64,000 nt of DNA from Halomonas sp. ALS9 (lineage in GTDB: Bacteria; Pseudomonadota; Gammaproteobacteria; Pseudomonadales; Halomonadaceae). Numbering within the stretch: position 1 is the first letter of the stretch; every line of letters begins with the position of its first letter. The DNA is taken from the NCBI RefSeq assembly GCF_001651035.1, contig NZ_LXRG01000098.1, positions 55,508-119,507 of the forward strand, given 5' to 3'. The notes under the pieces are model-generated. The model did not search any database and was not told the origin of the DNA. It worked only from the letters and a program-made list of their open reading frames with translations. Below, one piece after another: positions 16,207-27,961 of the stretch. The position numbers were made by a program, and so were the translations under genes.

Positions 16207-17393
16207 CAATACTCCTCGTCGTCACCTTCATCGCCCATAAAGCCCAGGCTCCCGGTATTGACCAACTGTGTGATGAGCGCAGCAGCACCGTCAAGTTCGA
16301 GGTCTTCAGCATAAAGCGGGGTAGTGTCGGCAAGGCGTTTAGCCAACTCAGCCGAGCAAGCGTGGCCGTCGCCATCGACAAATAGCGTGGTGCCGCTGAC
16401 GTCGCTGCGCCAAGCAAAGCGTGAGCCAGGCATATGGTAAAGCGGTTCGCCGTCTTGTAGCTGAGCAACAAGCGCCACTTCGGTCATCGGTGCTTCAAGC
16501 GGTACCACTTGGTCGACATATTTTGGTTGCGTCATCACCCGGCCAAACCACTGGGCGACTTGGGTCGGGTTATCCAGCGTCGACATAATCAGCTGACGCA
16601 TCCGCTCTACCGCAGCGTCGTCCAGTTCACCAGGCTGCTGGGCAGGCGCCATGCCCGCATCGCTGTAACGCTGAGAGGCAGGGAGCTGTTCGCCGAGGTA
16701 GTCCGCATATGAGGTGATCGCCTCATCGGCGGAGGGCGCACGAAAGCCCACCGAAATGGTCATGCAGTCGTCGCTCTGGCTGACGCCGTGATGCGCCCAG
16801 CCAGGGGGAAGATAAAGCATATCGCCGGGGTCAAGCACCCAATCTGAGTCTGACTCTACGGTAAATTCCTTCAGTATACGTAGATCGATACCCTGAATGA
16901 TTGGCGCATCTTCCGTTAATTTGCCGCCCAACTGCCAGCGACGGTGACCGCTGGCTTGGAGTAGGAAAACGTCGTATTGATCGATGTGCGCGCCCACATT
17001 GCCGCCAGGAGGCGCGTAGCTGATCATTACGTCATCGAGCCGCCAGCGGGGAAGGAAGTCAAACTCATCCATCAGTGCTGCCACCGCGGGCACATAGTGG
17101 TCAACCGCTTGCACCAGTAGGCTCCAGTTATTTTCTGGCAGCCGTTCGAAGGTGGCTTCATCGAAGGGGCCGTGGGAGACCTGCCAGGGGCCATCCGGGC
17201 CTTCTTCTTCGACCAGGCGCGCTTCTACGCCAGGCTCGCAGGCAAGACCCGCCAGCTCATCGGCTTCAATGGGGCTGATGAAGTCGGGTATTGCGCCACG
17301 AATCAGCAGCGGCTTTTGCTGCCAATAATTGGCCAGAAAGTCTGCGGCGGTAAGGTCGCCTAGCAGGGTTAACGGCTTATCGTGATGGTTCAT
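16206..17393 (-). CDS. roxA: ribosomal protein uL16 arginine 3-hydroxylase (RoxA/YcfD, JmjC)
   Basis: A 395-residue Fe(II)/2-oxoglutarate oxygenase. The iron-binding facial triad is His136 and Asp138 in GAHIDQYDVFLLQ, with the distal histidine in MLYLPPGWAHHGVS. The double-stranded beta helix is followed by the dimerisation and winged-helix C-terminal domains of the YcfD family. E. coli YcfD hydroxylates Arg81 of ribosomal protein L16. Role here is by family. The coupled GNAT gene downstream raises the possibility of a second modification enzyme on a ribosomal or translation target, which is only inference. Confidence 0.9.
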   Translation of the reverse strand: MNHHDKPLTLLGDLTAADFLANYWQQKPLLIRGAIPDFISPIEADELAGLACEPGVEARLVEEEGPDGPWQVSHGPFDEATFERLPENNWSLLVQAVDHYVPAVAALMDEFDFLPRWRLDDVMISYAPPGGNVGAHIDQYDVFLLQASGHRRWQLGGKLTEDAPIIQGIDLRILKEFTVESDSDWVLDPGDMLYLPPGWAHHGVSQSDDCMTISVGFRAPSADEAITSYADYLGEQLPASQRYSDAGMAPAQQPGELDDAAVERMRQLIMSTLDNPTQVAQWFGRVMTQPKYVDQVVPLEAPMTEVALVAQLQDGEPLYHMPGSRFAWRSDVSGTTLFVDGDGHACSAELAKRLADTTPLYAEDLELDGAAALITQLVNTGSLGFMGDEGDDEEY

Positions 17394-17432
17394 GGCATTC
17401 CCTGGCGTTAGTAAGTTAGCGTTATATGGCGC

Positions 17433-18877
<1,445 letters not shown>

Positions 18878-18912
18878 TTAGTCGAGAGCATGTTAATCGA
18901 TTAAATAGTGGC

Positions 18913-19554
18913 TTAACTGAGGCTGTCCAGCGCCCGGCGTAGCGCTTTGCGCTGGAATACCAGCTTCCAACGCCGCCCGCCTTGCTGGTGCCATAACAGG
19001 CCAAAGCGAATGCCGGCCATTAAGCAGGCGCGCACGCGCTCGGGCATCATGCGGCTCTGCAGTAGCGAAGGGTCGCCCTGCACTACAATACGGGTTTTAA
19101 ACGTGGAGATAGTCTCCTGGTACGCTTCCCCTAGGCTGGCGACCACGTTTTCATGGGTGGAGCCGAAGTGTTCGGCCTGACCCTGAATGCGGGTTAGCTT
19201 TTGGCCCAGCGAGTCCATCATGTCGTTATTGGTGCGCAGTTTGTTCATCAGCATTAGCAGCGAAAAGCCGTAACGCAGCACCACCGGATTCGCCTGCTTA
19301 CGTCCCACCAGGGCTTCTAACGTATCCAGACCGCGGCGGAGGTTATTGGGGTGCCCGCCATAAATAGCTTCAAAGCTCTCCGGGTTGGTATCCACGGTGG
19401 CTTCAATCAGCGTTTCCCAGGCGCGTGGGTCGACTTGCCCAGTGCGAGCGAGTTCGTCAACCAGACTGGCGGCTTGAAACACGCCCGCCAACGCGAGCGC
19501 TTGGCGGGCGGCCGGGGAGTCGGGGGCTCGATGAATCGGGGTGGTGGGATTCAT
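18913..19554 (-). CDS. hflD: HflD homologue
   Basis: A 213-residue all-alpha protein. The segment [23 protein letters not shown] and later [16 protein letters not shown] and [14 protein letters not shown] match HflD. In E. coli HflD is membrane-associated, binds phage lambda CII and affects lysogeny; its host role is unclear. Its ATG overlaps the mnmA stop (ATGA), so the two are coupled. This is the usual position, between mnmA and purB. Nineteen in-frame codons upstream are not used. Confidence 0.9.
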   Translation of the reverse strand: MNPTTPIHRAPDSPAARQALALAGVFQAASLVDELARTGQVDPRAWETLIEATVDTNPESFEAIYGGHPNNLRRGLDTLEALVGRKQANPVVLRYGFSLLMLMNKLRTNNDMMDSLGQKLTRIQGQAEHFGSTHENVVASLGEAYQETISTFKTRIVVQGDPSLLQSRMMPERVRACLMAGIRFGLLWHQQGGRRWKLVFQRKALRRALDSLS

Positions 19555-20726
19555 GCAGCGGCCTCCGCGGCTTTCTTCCAGGTTGCGCGAATAACACCGC
19601 CACCTAAGCAAATGTCGCCATCATAAAGTACCAGCGATTGGCCTGGGGTAACCGCCCACTGCGGGTCGTCGAAGGTGACTTCTACGCCGCCGTCGGGTAG
19701 CACGCGCATTTCGCAGCCGCAGTCGCTTTGCCGATAGCGCGTTTTGGCGGTAAAACGGCCCTGCTGAACGGGCGGCTCGCCCGCCACCCAATCCATCGCC
19801 TCTGTGGCCAATGTATCGGAGTAGAGCAACTGATCATGCTTGCCCTGCACCGCGACCAGCACGTTGCGATCAAGGTCTTTCGCCGCCACGTACCAGGGCT
19901 CTTCTGAATAGTTGGCCAGCCCGCCAATGCCTAGACCCTGGCGCTGGCCCAGGGTGTAGTACATCAGCCCCATATGCTGGCCAATCACGTCGCCATCCGG
20001 CGTTTCAATGCTGCCGGGCTGAGCGGGCAGATACTGCTGCAGGAAGTCGCGAAAGCGACGCTCGCCGATAAAACAGATACCGGTGGAGTCTTTTTTCTTC
20101 GCGGTAATCAGCCCGTGCTGCTCGGCCAGTGCGCGCACTGCGGGTTTTTCCAGCTCGCCCACGGGGAACAGGGTGCGTGCAATGGCGGCTTCCGGCACCG
20201 CATGCAGAAAGTAGCTTTGGTCTTTGTTGCCATCCAGCCCTTTAAGCAGCCGCGGGCGACTTTCACTCATGCCTTGGCGGACATGCCCTTGACGAACATA
20301 GTGACCGGTCGCAATTTTGTCGGCACCGAGCATTTCGGCGTACTCAAGGAACACCTTAAATTTGATTTCCCGGTTACATAGAATATCTGGGTTGGGTGTA
20401 CGGCCCGCTTTGTATTCGGCTAAAAAATGCTCAAAGACGTTGTCCCAGTACTCCGCGGCAAAATTAGCGGTGTGTAGTTTAATGCCGAGCTTTTCGCAGA
20501 CCGCCTCGGCGTCGGCGAGGTCTTCTTTAGCGGTGCAGTATTCAGTGCCGTCGTCTTCATCCCAGTTTTTCATAAACAAACCTTCCACCTCATAACCTTG
20601 CTGCATAAGGAGAAGGGCAGAAACGGACGAGTCGACGCCACCGGACATGCCGACGATCACTTTGCCGTTAGTGGAGGGCTCTACAGTGTTTGAGCCATTG
20701 CTGGTTGGCTGGGTATTGGATGACAT
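19551..20726 (-). CDS. mnmA: tRNA-specific 2-thiouridylase MnmA
   Basis: A 391-residue enzyme that places sulfur on the wobble uridine (s2U34) of tRNA-Glu, -Lys and -Gln using ATP and the Tus relay. The PP-loop is [15 protein letters not shown]. The two catalytic cysteines are in [16 protein letters not shown] and [14 protein letters not shown]-terminal beta barrel follows. The N-terminus has an extra low-complexity [13 protein letters not shown] tail before the PP-loop. Start taken as the second of two close ATGs because GAGG is then six bases away. Three tRNA-Glu(UUC) genes, substrates of this enzyme, lie later in the window. Confidence 0.95.
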   Translation of the reverse strand: MSSNTQPTSNGSNTVEPSTNGKVIVGMSGGVDSSVSALLLMQQGYEVEGLFMKNWDEDDGTEYCTAKEDLADAEAVCEKLGIKLHTANFAAEYWDNVFEHFLAEYKAGRTPNPDILCNREIKFKVFLEYAEMLGADKIATGHYVRQGHVRQGMSESRPRLLKGLDGNKDQSYFLHAVPEAAIARTLFPVGELEKPAVRALAEQHGLITAKKKDSTGICFIGERRFRDFLQQYLPAQPGSIETPDGDVIGQHMGLMYYTLGQRQGLGIGGLANYSEEPWYVAAKDLDRNVLVAVQGKHDQLLYSDTLATEAMDWVAGEPPVQQGRFTAKTRYRQSDCGCEMRVLPDGGVEVTFDDPQWAVTPGQSLVLYDGDICLGGGVIRATWKKAAEAAA

Positions 20727-20829
20727 CAGCATCCTCAGTAGGAAATAGTGTGCAAAAGGTGGTTTGCTAATAAGCGTTGTGCAATTGAGCGAGGATTATA
20801 CACGATGGGGGGTGACGGCTTCGAGTGCT

Positions 20830-21270
20830 TCACTCGCGAATCACCGCCAGCGGATAACTCGTTCCGCTGAGCGCATCCTCAATACGTTTGAGCACTAGCG
20901 GGCTGCGTAGACGTGACTGGTGATCCAAGGCGCGTATTTGCTCAAGTGTGAGCCAGTGGGTGGCGAAAATATCGGGGTCAAGGGCGAGGTCGAGCTTATT
21001 GAGCGGCTCGGCAACAAAGCCGTGGCTATGAAATGTCTGCCCTGCGTCGCTATGAAATACATATAGGCCCAGATAACCGGTGAGCGATACCCGCCAGGCG
21101 GTCTCTTCCTGAACCTCGCGCAAAATCGCCGCGATGGGCCCTTCGCCGGGTTCGATATGCCCCGCGGGCTGGTTAAACACGCTCTGCGGGCCGCCGCGCT
21201 GCTCTTCTACTATTAAAAAGCGTTCACCCTGCTGGATTACGCAGGCTGCGGTGCTGCGAATATGGCTCAT
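20830..21270 (-). CDS. nudJ: NUDIX phosphatase (NudJ-like)
   Basis: A 146-residue hydrolase. The Nudix box starts at GHIEPGEGPIAAILREVQEE and binds the catalytic metal. E. coli NudJ hydrolyses thiamine pyrophosphate pyrimidine intermediates (HMP-PP) and nucleoside di- and triphosphates. Its ATG overlaps the rluE stop by four bases, and mnmA follows about 100 bases later, the same order as in enterobacteria, which supports the assignment. Confidence 0.88.
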   Translation of the reverse strand: MSHIRSTAACVIQQGERFLIVEEQRGGPQSVFNQPAGHIEPGEGPIAAILREVQEETAWRVSLTGYLGLYVFHSDAGQTFHSHGFVAEPLNKLDLALDPDIFATHWLTLEQIRALDHQSRLRSPLVLKRIEDALSGTSYPLAVIRE

Positions 21271-21914
21271 GAGGGTTTCCTACGTTTTGAAGTGGGGCGT
21301 GCTCGTTGATCTTTTTGCTGAGCTGTTCGCTGAGTTTTTCGCTGGCCCGGGGGCGTATTGGCGGCGCGTGGCGCGTGCAAGGTTTCTTTGCGCCATTCGC
21401 CTGGGGCTAAGCCATCCAGCCGCCAGGGGCCAACTGCCACACGAATTAAGCGCAAAGTAGGAAAGCCGACATGGGCAGTCATTCGGCGTACTTGGCGGTT
21501 ACGGCCTTCGCTGATGGTGAGCTCCAGCCAGCTAGTCGACGGGTGGCGTGTGGGGTCGATGGCCGGTTGGCGTGGTGCAATCGTCGGGGGATCTATTCGA
21601 CGCGCCTTGGCTGGCTGTGTTGGGCCATCTTTCAGGGTAACTCCCTGACTCAGCGCTTTAAGCGCTGCGTCATTAATATCGCCTTCCACCTGGGCCCAGT
21701 ATATTTTTGGCTGCTTATGAGACGGGTGAGAAATGCGGTGAATCAACTCACCGTCATCGCTGAGCAGCAGCAGGCCTTCAGAGTCGTAATCAAGGCGTCC
21801 TGCGGCATAGACCCCAGGCACAGCAATGACATCCGCTAAGGTGGCACGCGCCTGTTTATCGGTAAATTGAGAGAGCATGCGGTAGGGTTTATGCAGTAGA
21901 TATAAAGTGCTCAT
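21267..21914 (-). CDS. rluE: 23S rRNA pseudouridine synthase RluE
   Basis: A 215-residue member of the RsuA/RluB/RluE family without the S4 domain. The catalytic aspartate is in AGRLDYDSEGLLLLSDDG. The closing motif is EGRNRQVRRMTAHVGFPTLRLIRVAVGP. The family member in E. coli makes pseudouridine 2457 in 23S rRNA. The C-terminal 25 residues are very basic (QRKTQRTAQQKDQRARPTSK), longer than usual. Start at MSTLYLLHKPYRML, after AAAGAG. It opens the operon that continues through nudJ. Confidence 0.92.
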   Translation of the reverse strand: MSTLYLLHKPYRMLSQFTDKQARATLADVIAVPGVYAAGRLDYDSEGLLLLSDDGELIHRISHPSHKQPKIYWAQVEGDINDAALKALSQGVTLKDGPTQPAKARRIDPPTIAPRQPAIDPTRHPSTSWLELTISEGRNRQVRRMTAHVGFPTLRLIRVAVGPWRLDGLAPGEWRKETLHAPRAANTPPGQRKTQRTAQQKDQRARPTSKRRKPS

Positions 21915-21991
21915 AATCTCTTTAGGGGGTTGGCCTTGATTTGTCGACAATCTCACATGTGATTAAAATGCAGCGCTGGTATACTTTTAAC

Positions 21992-22078
21992 ATCTGTTTC
22001 AACAACCAGCTCAACAGCTCGTTCAACCACCAGCTCAACGGCTGTTTTAGCGACTGTTTCAAAAACCGTCTCAACCAC
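21992..22078. repeat. imperfect 24-base tandem repeat in the rluE-icd gap
   Basis: Roughly three degenerate units with the recurring cores CAACCACCAGCTCAAC and TTTCAA. The first two are clearly related and the third is more diverged. Confidence 0.6.
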
Positions 22079-22173
22079 CAACGATTGATAATTGAGAAAG
22101 CCACACAACTAGAAAGTCAGGAAAAGCCCAATAAAACGGCCCCGCCTGCTTCGCGGCATGGTCTCTCGTTGTA

Positions 22174-22202
22174 TAAGTCGCGTTGCTCAGGGTCTTTATA
22201 AT
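22174..22202 (+). promoter_or_regulatory. candidate icd promoter
   Basis: A perfect TATAAT -10 box at 22197-22202, 32 bases before the icd ATG. The -35 region at 17-base spacing (TAAGTC, 22174-22179) is poor, so an activator may be needed, or another -35 is used. Confidence 0.45.
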
Positions 22203-22233
22203 CACAGCGATAGAAAAAAGAGGTTAACGCAAA

Positions 22234-24471
22234 ATGTCTAAAACGCCGAAGATCATTTACACGCTCACCGACGAGGCGCCTGCGCTCGCAACATACTCTT
22301 TGCTACCGATTATTGATGCCTTCACAGACGCTGCTGGTATCGAAGTTGAAACCCGGGATATTTCCCTGGCGGCTCGCGTTCTGTCTTTATTCCCCGATTA
22401 CTTGACTGAAGATCAGCGCATTGAGGATCACTTGGCTGAATTGGGTGCACTGGCCAAGGTTCCGGAAGCCAATATCATCAAGTTGCCGAATATCAGCGCT
22501 TCCATGCCGCAGCTTCGGGCAGTGATCAAGGAACTGCAAGAGCAGGGCTACCCGCTGCCGGAATACCCTGACGAGCCAAGCAACGACGAAGAGAAAGATA
22601 TCAAAGCGCGCTACGACAAAGTCAAAGGCAGTGCGGTTAACCCCGTATTGCGTGAAGGGAACTCTGACCGTCGTGCGCCGAAGGCCGTCAAAGAGTACGC
22701 GCGCAAATACCCTCACTCAATGGGTGAGTGGAGCCAGGCCTCGCGTAGCCACGTTTCCCATATGCATAAAGGCGATTTCTACGACGGTGAGAAGTCGATA
22801 ACGCTGGATCGTGCACGCAATGTGAAGATGGAACTGACCACCAAGAGTGGCGAGACCAAGGTGCTCAAATCGAATATCCCGCTACTCGAAGGCGAGATCA
22901 TCGACAGTATGTTTATGAGCAAAAAAGCATTGCTCGAATTCTACGAGCGGGAAATAGAGGATGCGCGTGAATCTGGCGTCATGTTCTCGTTGCACGTCAA
23001 AGCGACAATGATGAAGGTCTCGCACCCGATTGTGTTTGGCCACTGTATCAAGATTTTTTACAAAGATGCCTTTGAGAAACACGGTGAATTGTTCAAAGAG
23101 CTCGGTGTCGACGTCAATAATGGCATCGCCAATCTTTACGAAAAGATAGAGACGTTGTCAGAATCACAGCGTGATGAAATTATCAGTGATCTGCATGCCT
23201 GCCATGAAAAGCGCCCAGAGTTGGCGATGGTCGATTCAGCGCGTGGTATCACCAACTTCCACTCGCCCAGCGATGTGATTGTGGATGCTTCGATGCCGGC
23301 GATGATTCGTGCCGGGGGCAAGATGTACGGCGGCGACGGTCGTCTTAAGGACGTCAAGGCCGTTATGCCTGAGTCCACGTTCGCGCGAATTTATCAGGAA
23401 ATGATCAATTTCTGTAAATGGCACGGTGCTTTTGATCCGGCGACGATGGGCACCGTACCCAACGTTGGCTTGATGGCGCAAAAAGCCGAAGAGTATGGCT
23501 CCCACGATAAGACCTTTGAGATTTCGGAAGACGGTGTTGCCGATATCATCGATCTGGATACGGGTGAAGTGCTGTTAACCCAAAACGTGGAGCAGGGCGA
23601 TATCTGGCGGATGTGCCAAGTTAAAGATGCGCCGATTCGCGACTGGGTGAAGTTGGCGGTAGAGCGTTGCCGTGATTCGGGTATGCCGACGGTATTCTGG
23701 CTCGACCCTTACCGCCCCCATGAGAACGAGTTGATCAAAAAGGTCAAAACGTATCTCAAAGATCACGACACTGATGGGCTCGAAATCCATATCATGTCCC
23801 AGGTTCGGGCAATGCGTTACACGCTAGAGCGTGTGATTCGCGGTCTCGATACGATTTCGGTGACGGGCAACATCCTGCGCGACTATCTGACGGATTTGTT
23901 CCCGATTCTTGAGCTGGGCACCAGTGCCAAGATGCTCTCTATCGTTCCCCTGATGGATGGCGGCGGTCTGTTTGAAACCGGTGCTGGTGGTTCTGCGCCC
24001 AAGCACGTTCAGCAACTGCTGGAAGAGAATCACCTGCGCTGGGACAGCCTTGGCGAGTTCCTAGCGCTGGTAGCCTCTTTGGAGCACCTGGCTAAACGCT
24101 TTGGTAACGACCGTGCTAAGCTGCTGGCGAAAGCGCTGGATGAGGCAAACGGCAAGTTTCTCGAAAGCAACAAGTCGCCTTCACGCAAAGTGGGTGAGTT
24201 GGACAACCGAGGCAGCCATTTCTACCTAGCGCTATACTGGGCAGAAGCGTTGGCGGCTCAAGATCAAGACGCTGAACTAAAAACGCGTTTTGCTCGCCTG
24301 GTGGAAACGCTGAAAGCTAATGAAGCGACCATCATTGATGAGCTTAATAGCGTTCAAGGGCAACCCGTCGATCTTAAGGGCTATTACCACCCTAATGGCG
24401 AATTGGCTAGCCAAGTCATGCGCCCGAGCAAAACGCTCAACGAAGCGCTTGCTATGGTAGCCAACGGCTAG
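22234..24471 (+). CDS. icd: NADP-dependent isocitrate dehydrogenase, monomeric type
   Basis: A 745-residue enzyme of the monomeric (IDH-II) class, unrelated in length to the 416-residue dimeric Icd of E. coli. It starts [21 protein letters not shown] and contains [21 protein letters not shown], the substrate-binding region of this class, and later [13 protein letters not shown] and the C-terminal [18 protein letters not shown]. It oxidises isocitrate to 2-oxoglutarate with NADP in the cytosol. It is monocistronic, with a terminator about 70 bases downstream. Together with aceA in this window it sets the isocitrate branch point. Confidence 0.96.
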   Translation: MSKTPKIIYTLTDEAPALATYSLLPIIDAFTDAAGIEVETRDISLAARVLSLFPDYLTEDQRIEDHLAELGALAKVPEANIIKLPNISASMPQLRAVIKELQEQGYPLPEYPDEPSNDEEKDIKARYDKVKGSAVNPVLREGNSDRRAPKAVKEYARKYPHSMGEWSQASRSHVSHMHKGDFYDGEKSITLDRARNVKMELTTKSGETKVLKSNIPLLEGEIIDSMFMSKKALLEFYEREIEDARESGVMFSLHVKATMMKVSHPIVFGHCIKIFYKDAFEKHGELFKELGVDVNNGIANLYEKIETLSESQRDEIISDLHACHEKRPELAMVDSARGITNFHSPSDVIVDASMPAMIRAGGKMYGGDGRLKDVKAVMPESTFARIYQEMINFCKWHGAFDPATMGTVPNVGLMAQKAEEYGSHDKTFEISEDGVADIIDLDTGEVLLTQNVEQGDIWRMCQVKDAPIRDWVKLAVERCRDSGMPTVFWLDPYRPHENELIKKVKTYLKDHDTDGLEIHIMSQVRAMRYTLERVIRGLDTISVTGNILRDYLTDLFPILELGTSAKMLSIVPLMDGGGLFETGAGGSAPKHVQQLLEENHLRWDSLGEFLALVASLEHLAKRFGNDRAKLLAKALDEANGKFLESNKSPSRKVGELDNRGSHFYLALYWAEALAAQDQDAELKTRFARLVETLKANEATIIDELNSVQGQPVDLKGYYHPNGELASQVMRPSKTLNEALAMVANG

Positions 24472-24543
24472 GGCTTTAAAAACAGGCACTTCATAAGCAG
24501 TCTGCGCAGCCACTGGGCGAAGCGCATGAGAATGCTGTGATAT

Positions 24544-24575
24544 CCCTCGCCCACTGTAGTGGGCGAGGGTTTTTT
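24544..24575 (+). terminator. icd terminator
   Basis: Perfect 11-bp stem CCCTCGCCCAC / GTGGGCGAGGG with a four-base loop and a T6 run. Confidence 0.92.
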
Positions 24576-24754
24576 GTCTTAATTAATATGTTAATTTTGT
24601 ATTTTCCATGAACCCTTGCTGATCGGCAGCGTCTTAAAAGTAGACAACACTATTTTTTAGACGCTTCCATCGGTCAGTGGCGAGACAACCAACCGTGCTG
24701 CTTATGCCTAACCTAGATAGTCCATGCTTGACCGTGCTACCCCTACATGCGGGG

Positions 24755-25078
24755 ATGACACGGCCAAATATGCCCGATGAAGATGGTGATATAGCGGTTC
24801 AGTCAGCAGAACCGGCGCTGGCGCAACCTCCGCTTTATAAGGTGGTGCTTCACAATGACGACTACACGCCGATGGAGTTTGTTATTGAAGTGCTGCAAGA
24901 TTTTTTCAATATGGACAGCGAGACGGCCGTTCAGGTTATGCTGGCTGTACATACCCAAGGAAAGGGCACCTGTGGCGTGTTTACGCGGGATATCGCGGAA
25001 ACCAAAAGCTACCAGGTAAACGAATTTGCCCGGGAGTGTGAGCACCCGTTGATAAGTGATATTGAGGCTGCCAATTAA
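24755..25078 (+). CDS. clpS: ClpS, N-degron adaptor for ClpAP
   Basis: About 107 residues. The core [20 protein letters not shown] carries the asparagine-aspartate pair that binds the free alpha-amino group of N-degrons, followed by [21 protein letters not shown]. ClpS brings proteins with N-terminal Leu, Phe, Tyr or Trp to ClpA. The start is uncertain: the frame is open from a GTG at 24677 with ATGs at 24704, 24755 and 24770 and no clear Shine-Dalgarno. The ATG at 24755 gives the usual 106-residue length. ClpA follows 139 bases later. Confidence 0.9.
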   Translation: MTRPNMPDEDGDIAVQSAEPALAQPPLYKVVLHNDDYTPMEFVIEVLQDFFNMDSETAVQVMLAVHTQGKGTCGVFTRDIAETKSYQVNEFARECEHPLISDIEAAN

Positions 25079-25217
25079 AAGCGTTGAGAAATAATTGGTG
25101 GTGAGGCTTGCAACCGTGCCATTTGTACCCGATGTTGAGAGTGCCGGTCGATTAAACTGATCCGACGCAAGCCCTAGGTGGCGATACGCCCTAGGTAGTA
25201 GCGAAAAGGGGACTGCC

Positions 25218-27494
25218 ATGCTGAGCAAAGAACTTGAAATGACCCTGAACACGGCCTTCACCGTGGCGCGTTCAAAGCGCCATGAGTTTATGACCGTTGA
25301 GCACCTGCTGCTAGCGTTGCTAGATAATGCCTCAGCGGTAGACGTACTGAAGGCCTGCGGGGCTAACCTCGATAAGCTGCGGTCCGATCTGCAGGATTTT
25401 ATTAACTCGACTACGCCACTGATTCCAGAAGGCCAGGGTGATCGCGAGACCCAGCCCACGCTAGGTTTCCAGCGTGTTTTACAGCGGGCGGTCTTCCACG
25501 TTCAGTCATCTGGCAAGAGTGAAGTATCCGGCGCGAATGTGCTGGTGGCAATCTTCTCCGAGCAAGAAAGCCAGGCGGTTTACTTCCTTAAACAGCAGAG
25601 CGTTGCGCGGGTCGATGCGGTTAACTACATCGCCCACGGTATCTCCAAAGTGGCGGGTCACGGGCCGTCTCCTGCTCCCTCTTCATCCGAGAGTGAAGAC
25701 GCGGAAGAAGGTGGTAATGAAGGCGCTGCGCATCCGCTTACTGGCTACGCTACCAACTTGAACGAACAGGCGCGGCTGGGCAAAATTGATCCGCTGATTG
25801 GTCGTGACCACGAACTTGAGCGCGTGGTGCAAATTCTGGCTCGGCGGCGCAAGAATAACCCGCTGTTGGTCGGTGAAGCGGGCGTGGGTAAAACCGCGGT
25901 GGCCGAAGGCCTGGCCAAGCGTATCGTTGAAGAAGATGTTCCCGACGTTATTGCCGATGCGGTGGTCTATTCGCTGGATATGGGCGCGCTACTGGCCGGC
26001 ACTAAGTACCGTGGTGATTTTGAAAAGCGCCTCAAAAGCCTGTTAACTGAGCTGCGTAAACAACCAAACGCGGTGCTGTTTATTGATGAAATTCATACCG
26101 TCATTGGCGCAGGTGCCGCCTCCGGCGGTGTGATGGATGCGTCAAACCTGCTCAAACCGTTGCTCTCTTCGGGCGAGCTGCGCTGCATTGGTTCGACCAC
26201 GTTCCAAGAATTCCGCGGTATCTTCGAGAAAGATCGTGCCCTGGCGCGGCGCTTCCAGAAAGTGGATGTCATGGCGCCGTCGGTCGACGACACCATCAAA
26301 ATCCTCAAAGGGCTGCGTTCTCGCTTTGAAGAGCACCACGAACTGAAGTATACCGATGGTGCGCTTGAGAGTGCCGCACGCTTGGCGGATCGCTATATTA
26401 ACGACCGCTTCCTGCCCGATAAAGCGATTGATGTAATCGACGAAGCAGGTGCACACCAGCGTCTGTTGCCGCCGGAAGTGCGCGCTAAAATCATCGACGT
26501 CGAGCAAGTGGAAGCCGTGGTGGCCTCCATTGCGCGTATTCCGCCGAAGAGTGTTTCAAGCTCCGACCGCAAGCTGCTTGAGAAGCTGGATCGCGACCTG
26601 AAAATGCTGGTGTTCGGTCAAGACGAAGCAATTGATAGCCTTTCAGCGGCCATTAAGCTGTCGCGGGCAGGGCTTAAATCCCCCGATAAGCCCGTCGGTA
26701 GCTTCCTGTTTGCTGGTCCCACGGGGGTGGGTAAAACCGAAGTAGCCAAGCAGCTTGCGCATATTATGGGCATTGAGCTGGTGCGCTTTGATATGTCCGA
26801 GTACATGGAGCGTCACACCGTATCGCGCTTGATTGGTGCGCCTCCGGGCTACGTCGGTTACGACCAGGGTGGTCTGCTGACTGAAGCGGTGACCAAACAA
26901 CCGCACTGCGTGCTGCTGTTGGATGAGATTGAGAAAGCGCACCCGGAAGTCTTTAACTTGCTGCTGCAGGTCATGGATCACGGACGTTTAACGGATAACA
27001 ATGGCCGCGAAGCGGACTTCCGTCACGTTATCCTGATCATGACCTCTAACGCCGGTGCGGAGCAGGCGTCGCGCCGCTCAATTGGCTTCCAGCATCAAGA
27101 CCATTCTACCGATGCCATGGAAGTGATCCGTCGCACCTTCTCGCCGGAGTTCCGCAACCGCCTGGATGGCATCATTCAGTTCCATGCGTTGCCGGTGTCG
27201 GTGGTACGCAATGTCGTCGACAAATTCTTGATTGAGCTGCAGGCACAACTGGATGAGAAGCGTGTTCAGATGGATGTGGACGATATGGCGCGGGATTGGC
27301 TAGCCGATAAAGGCTACGATCCGGACATGGGCGCACGCCCGATGGCGCGCCTCATTCAAGAGAAGCTGAAGAAGCCACTGGCCGAGATGATTCTGTTTGG
27401 CGAATTGGCTGATCAGGGCGGTATTGTTCATGTCAGCCTGGAAGAGGGCGAGTTGCACCTTTCCACTGAGACTGAAATGGCAGATGCGCCCTGA
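25218..27494 (+). CDS. clpA: ClpA, AAA+ unfoldase of the ClpAP protease
   Basis: A 758-residue two-ring AAA+ ATPase (E. coli ClpA also 758). The N-domain (residues 1-150) binds ClpS. The first Walker A is [10 protein letters not shown] with Lys225 and its Walker B has [10 protein letters not shown]. The second is [10 protein letters not shown] with Lys506 and Walker [13 protein letters not shown]. The loop [10 protein letters not shown] near residue 620 is the ClpP-docking IGF/L loop. An acidic linker ([12 protein letters not shown]) joins N-domain and D1. It unfolds and threads substrates into ClpP, which is not encoded here. GGGG is seven bases before the ATG. Confidence 0.97.
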   Translation: MLSKELEMTLNTAFTVARSKRHEFMTVEHLLLALLDNASAVDVLKACGANLDKLRSDLQDFINSTTPLIPEGQGDRETQPTLGFQRVLQRAVFHVQSSGKSEVSGANVLVAIFSEQESQAVYFLKQQSVARVDAVNYIAHGISKVAGHGPSPAPSSSESEDAEEGGNEGAAHPLTGYATNLNEQARLGKIDPLIGRDHELERVVQILARRRKNNPLLVGEAGVGKTAVAEGLAKRIVEEDVPDVIADAVVYSLDMGALLAGTKYRGDFEKRLKSLLTELRKQPNAVLFIDEIHTVIGAGAASGGVMDASNLLKPLLSSGELRCIGSTTFQEFRGIFEKDRALARRFQKVDVMAPSVDDTIKILKGLRSRFEEHHELKYTDGALESAARLADRYINDRFLPDKAIDVIDEAGAHQRLLPPEVRAKIIDVEQVEAVVASIARIPPKSVSSSDRKLLEKLDRDLKMLVFGQDEAIDSLSAAIKLSRAGLKSPDKPVGSFLFAGPTGVGKTEVAKQLAHIMGIELVRFDMSEYMERHTVSRLIGAPPGYVGYDQGGLLTEAVTKQPHCVLLLDEIEKAHPEVFNLLLQVMDHGRLTDNNGREADFRHVILIMTSNAGAEQASRRSIGFQHQDHSTDAMEVIRRTFSPEFRNRLDGIIQFHALPVSVVRNVVDKFLIELQAQLDEKRVQMDVDDMARDWLADKGYDPDMGARPMARLIQEKLKKPLAEMILFGELADQGGIVHVSLEEGELHLSTETEMADAP

Positions 27495-27551
27495 AAAGGG
27501 CGCTAAGCCGCATTAAAGCCCATCATTTATGTTGTACCCATAAAAACGCAG

Positions 27552-27572
27552 CGCCCTGTCTTTGACGGGGCG
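27552..27572. terminator. hairpin between clpA and infA
   Basis: Nine-base stem CGCCCTGTC / GACGGGGCG with a three-base loop and one wobble pair. T-rich sequence follows in both directions (TTGTCGTTCTT on plus; TTTTTA after five bases on minus), so it may be a weak bidirectional terminator. Confidence 0.55.
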
Positions 27573-27611
27573 TTGTCGTTCTTAGTCAGCCGTCATCAAC
27601 AAGCTGAGGGC

Positions 27612-27830
27612 TTAGCGCGAACGGTAGACGATACGGCCTTTGGACAGATCGTACGGTGTCAGCTCTACTTTTACCTTGTCACCGGTCAGAATGCGGATAT
27701 AGTTTTTACGCATTTTGCCAGAGATGTGAGCGGTAACAACGTGACCGTTTTCCAGCTCAACCCGAAACATGGTGTTCGGAAGGGTATCGACGATAACGCC
27801 TTCCATTTCAATATGATCTTCGCGTGCCAT
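27612..27830 (-). CDS. infA: translation initiation factor IF-1
   Basis: A 72-residue OB-fold protein: [20 protein letters not shown], then [40 protein letters not shown] and RIVYRSR. It blocks the ribosomal A site during initiation and works with IF-2 and IF-3. Length and sequence match the family throughout. It lies just beyond clpA on the opposite strand, with bpt upstream. This is the standard gammaproteobacterial neighbourhood. Confidence 0.98.
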   Translation of the reverse strand: MAREDHIEMEGVIVDTLPNTMFRVELENGHVVTAHISGKMRKNYIRILTGDKVKVELTPYDLSKGRIVYRSR

Positions 27831-27961
27831 ATAGGCATGTCCTCACTGATGAGTTAGTAATGTAATAATCGGTCAGAATTTGAGTGCCGCTAGGTAGGCG
27901 CTCAAGAAACAGCGCTATATTGTGCCGTAAGCCCGCCGTCAAGGCAAAAAAGCTGGCGTGT

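Larger units (their letters stand above)
21915..22233. other. 319-base divergent region between rluE and icd
   Basis: No gene is supported. It carries a degenerate repeat at 21992-22078 (units of about 24 bases rich in CAACCACCAGCTCAAC) and promoter sequences for both rluE (minus) and icd (plus). A perfect TATAAT lies at 22197-22202. A frame on the minus strand through the repeat would encode a Trp/Leu-rich peptide but has no convincing ribosome site. Confidence 0.55.

Noticed and set aside
18913..19554. Prophage or lysogeny locus because of HflD.
   Set aside because: hflD is in its normal housekeeping position; no phage structural, integrase or repressor genes are present.
21922..22104. A 60-codon Trp/Leu-rich peptide on the minus strand in the rluE-icd gap.
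   Set aside because: No good ribosome site, and it results from the repeat composition. Not excluded, but unsupported.
24803..25459. A 218-codon open frame antisense to clpS and the clpA start.
   Set aside because: clpS and clpA are certain on the plus strand; the antisense product has no family features.
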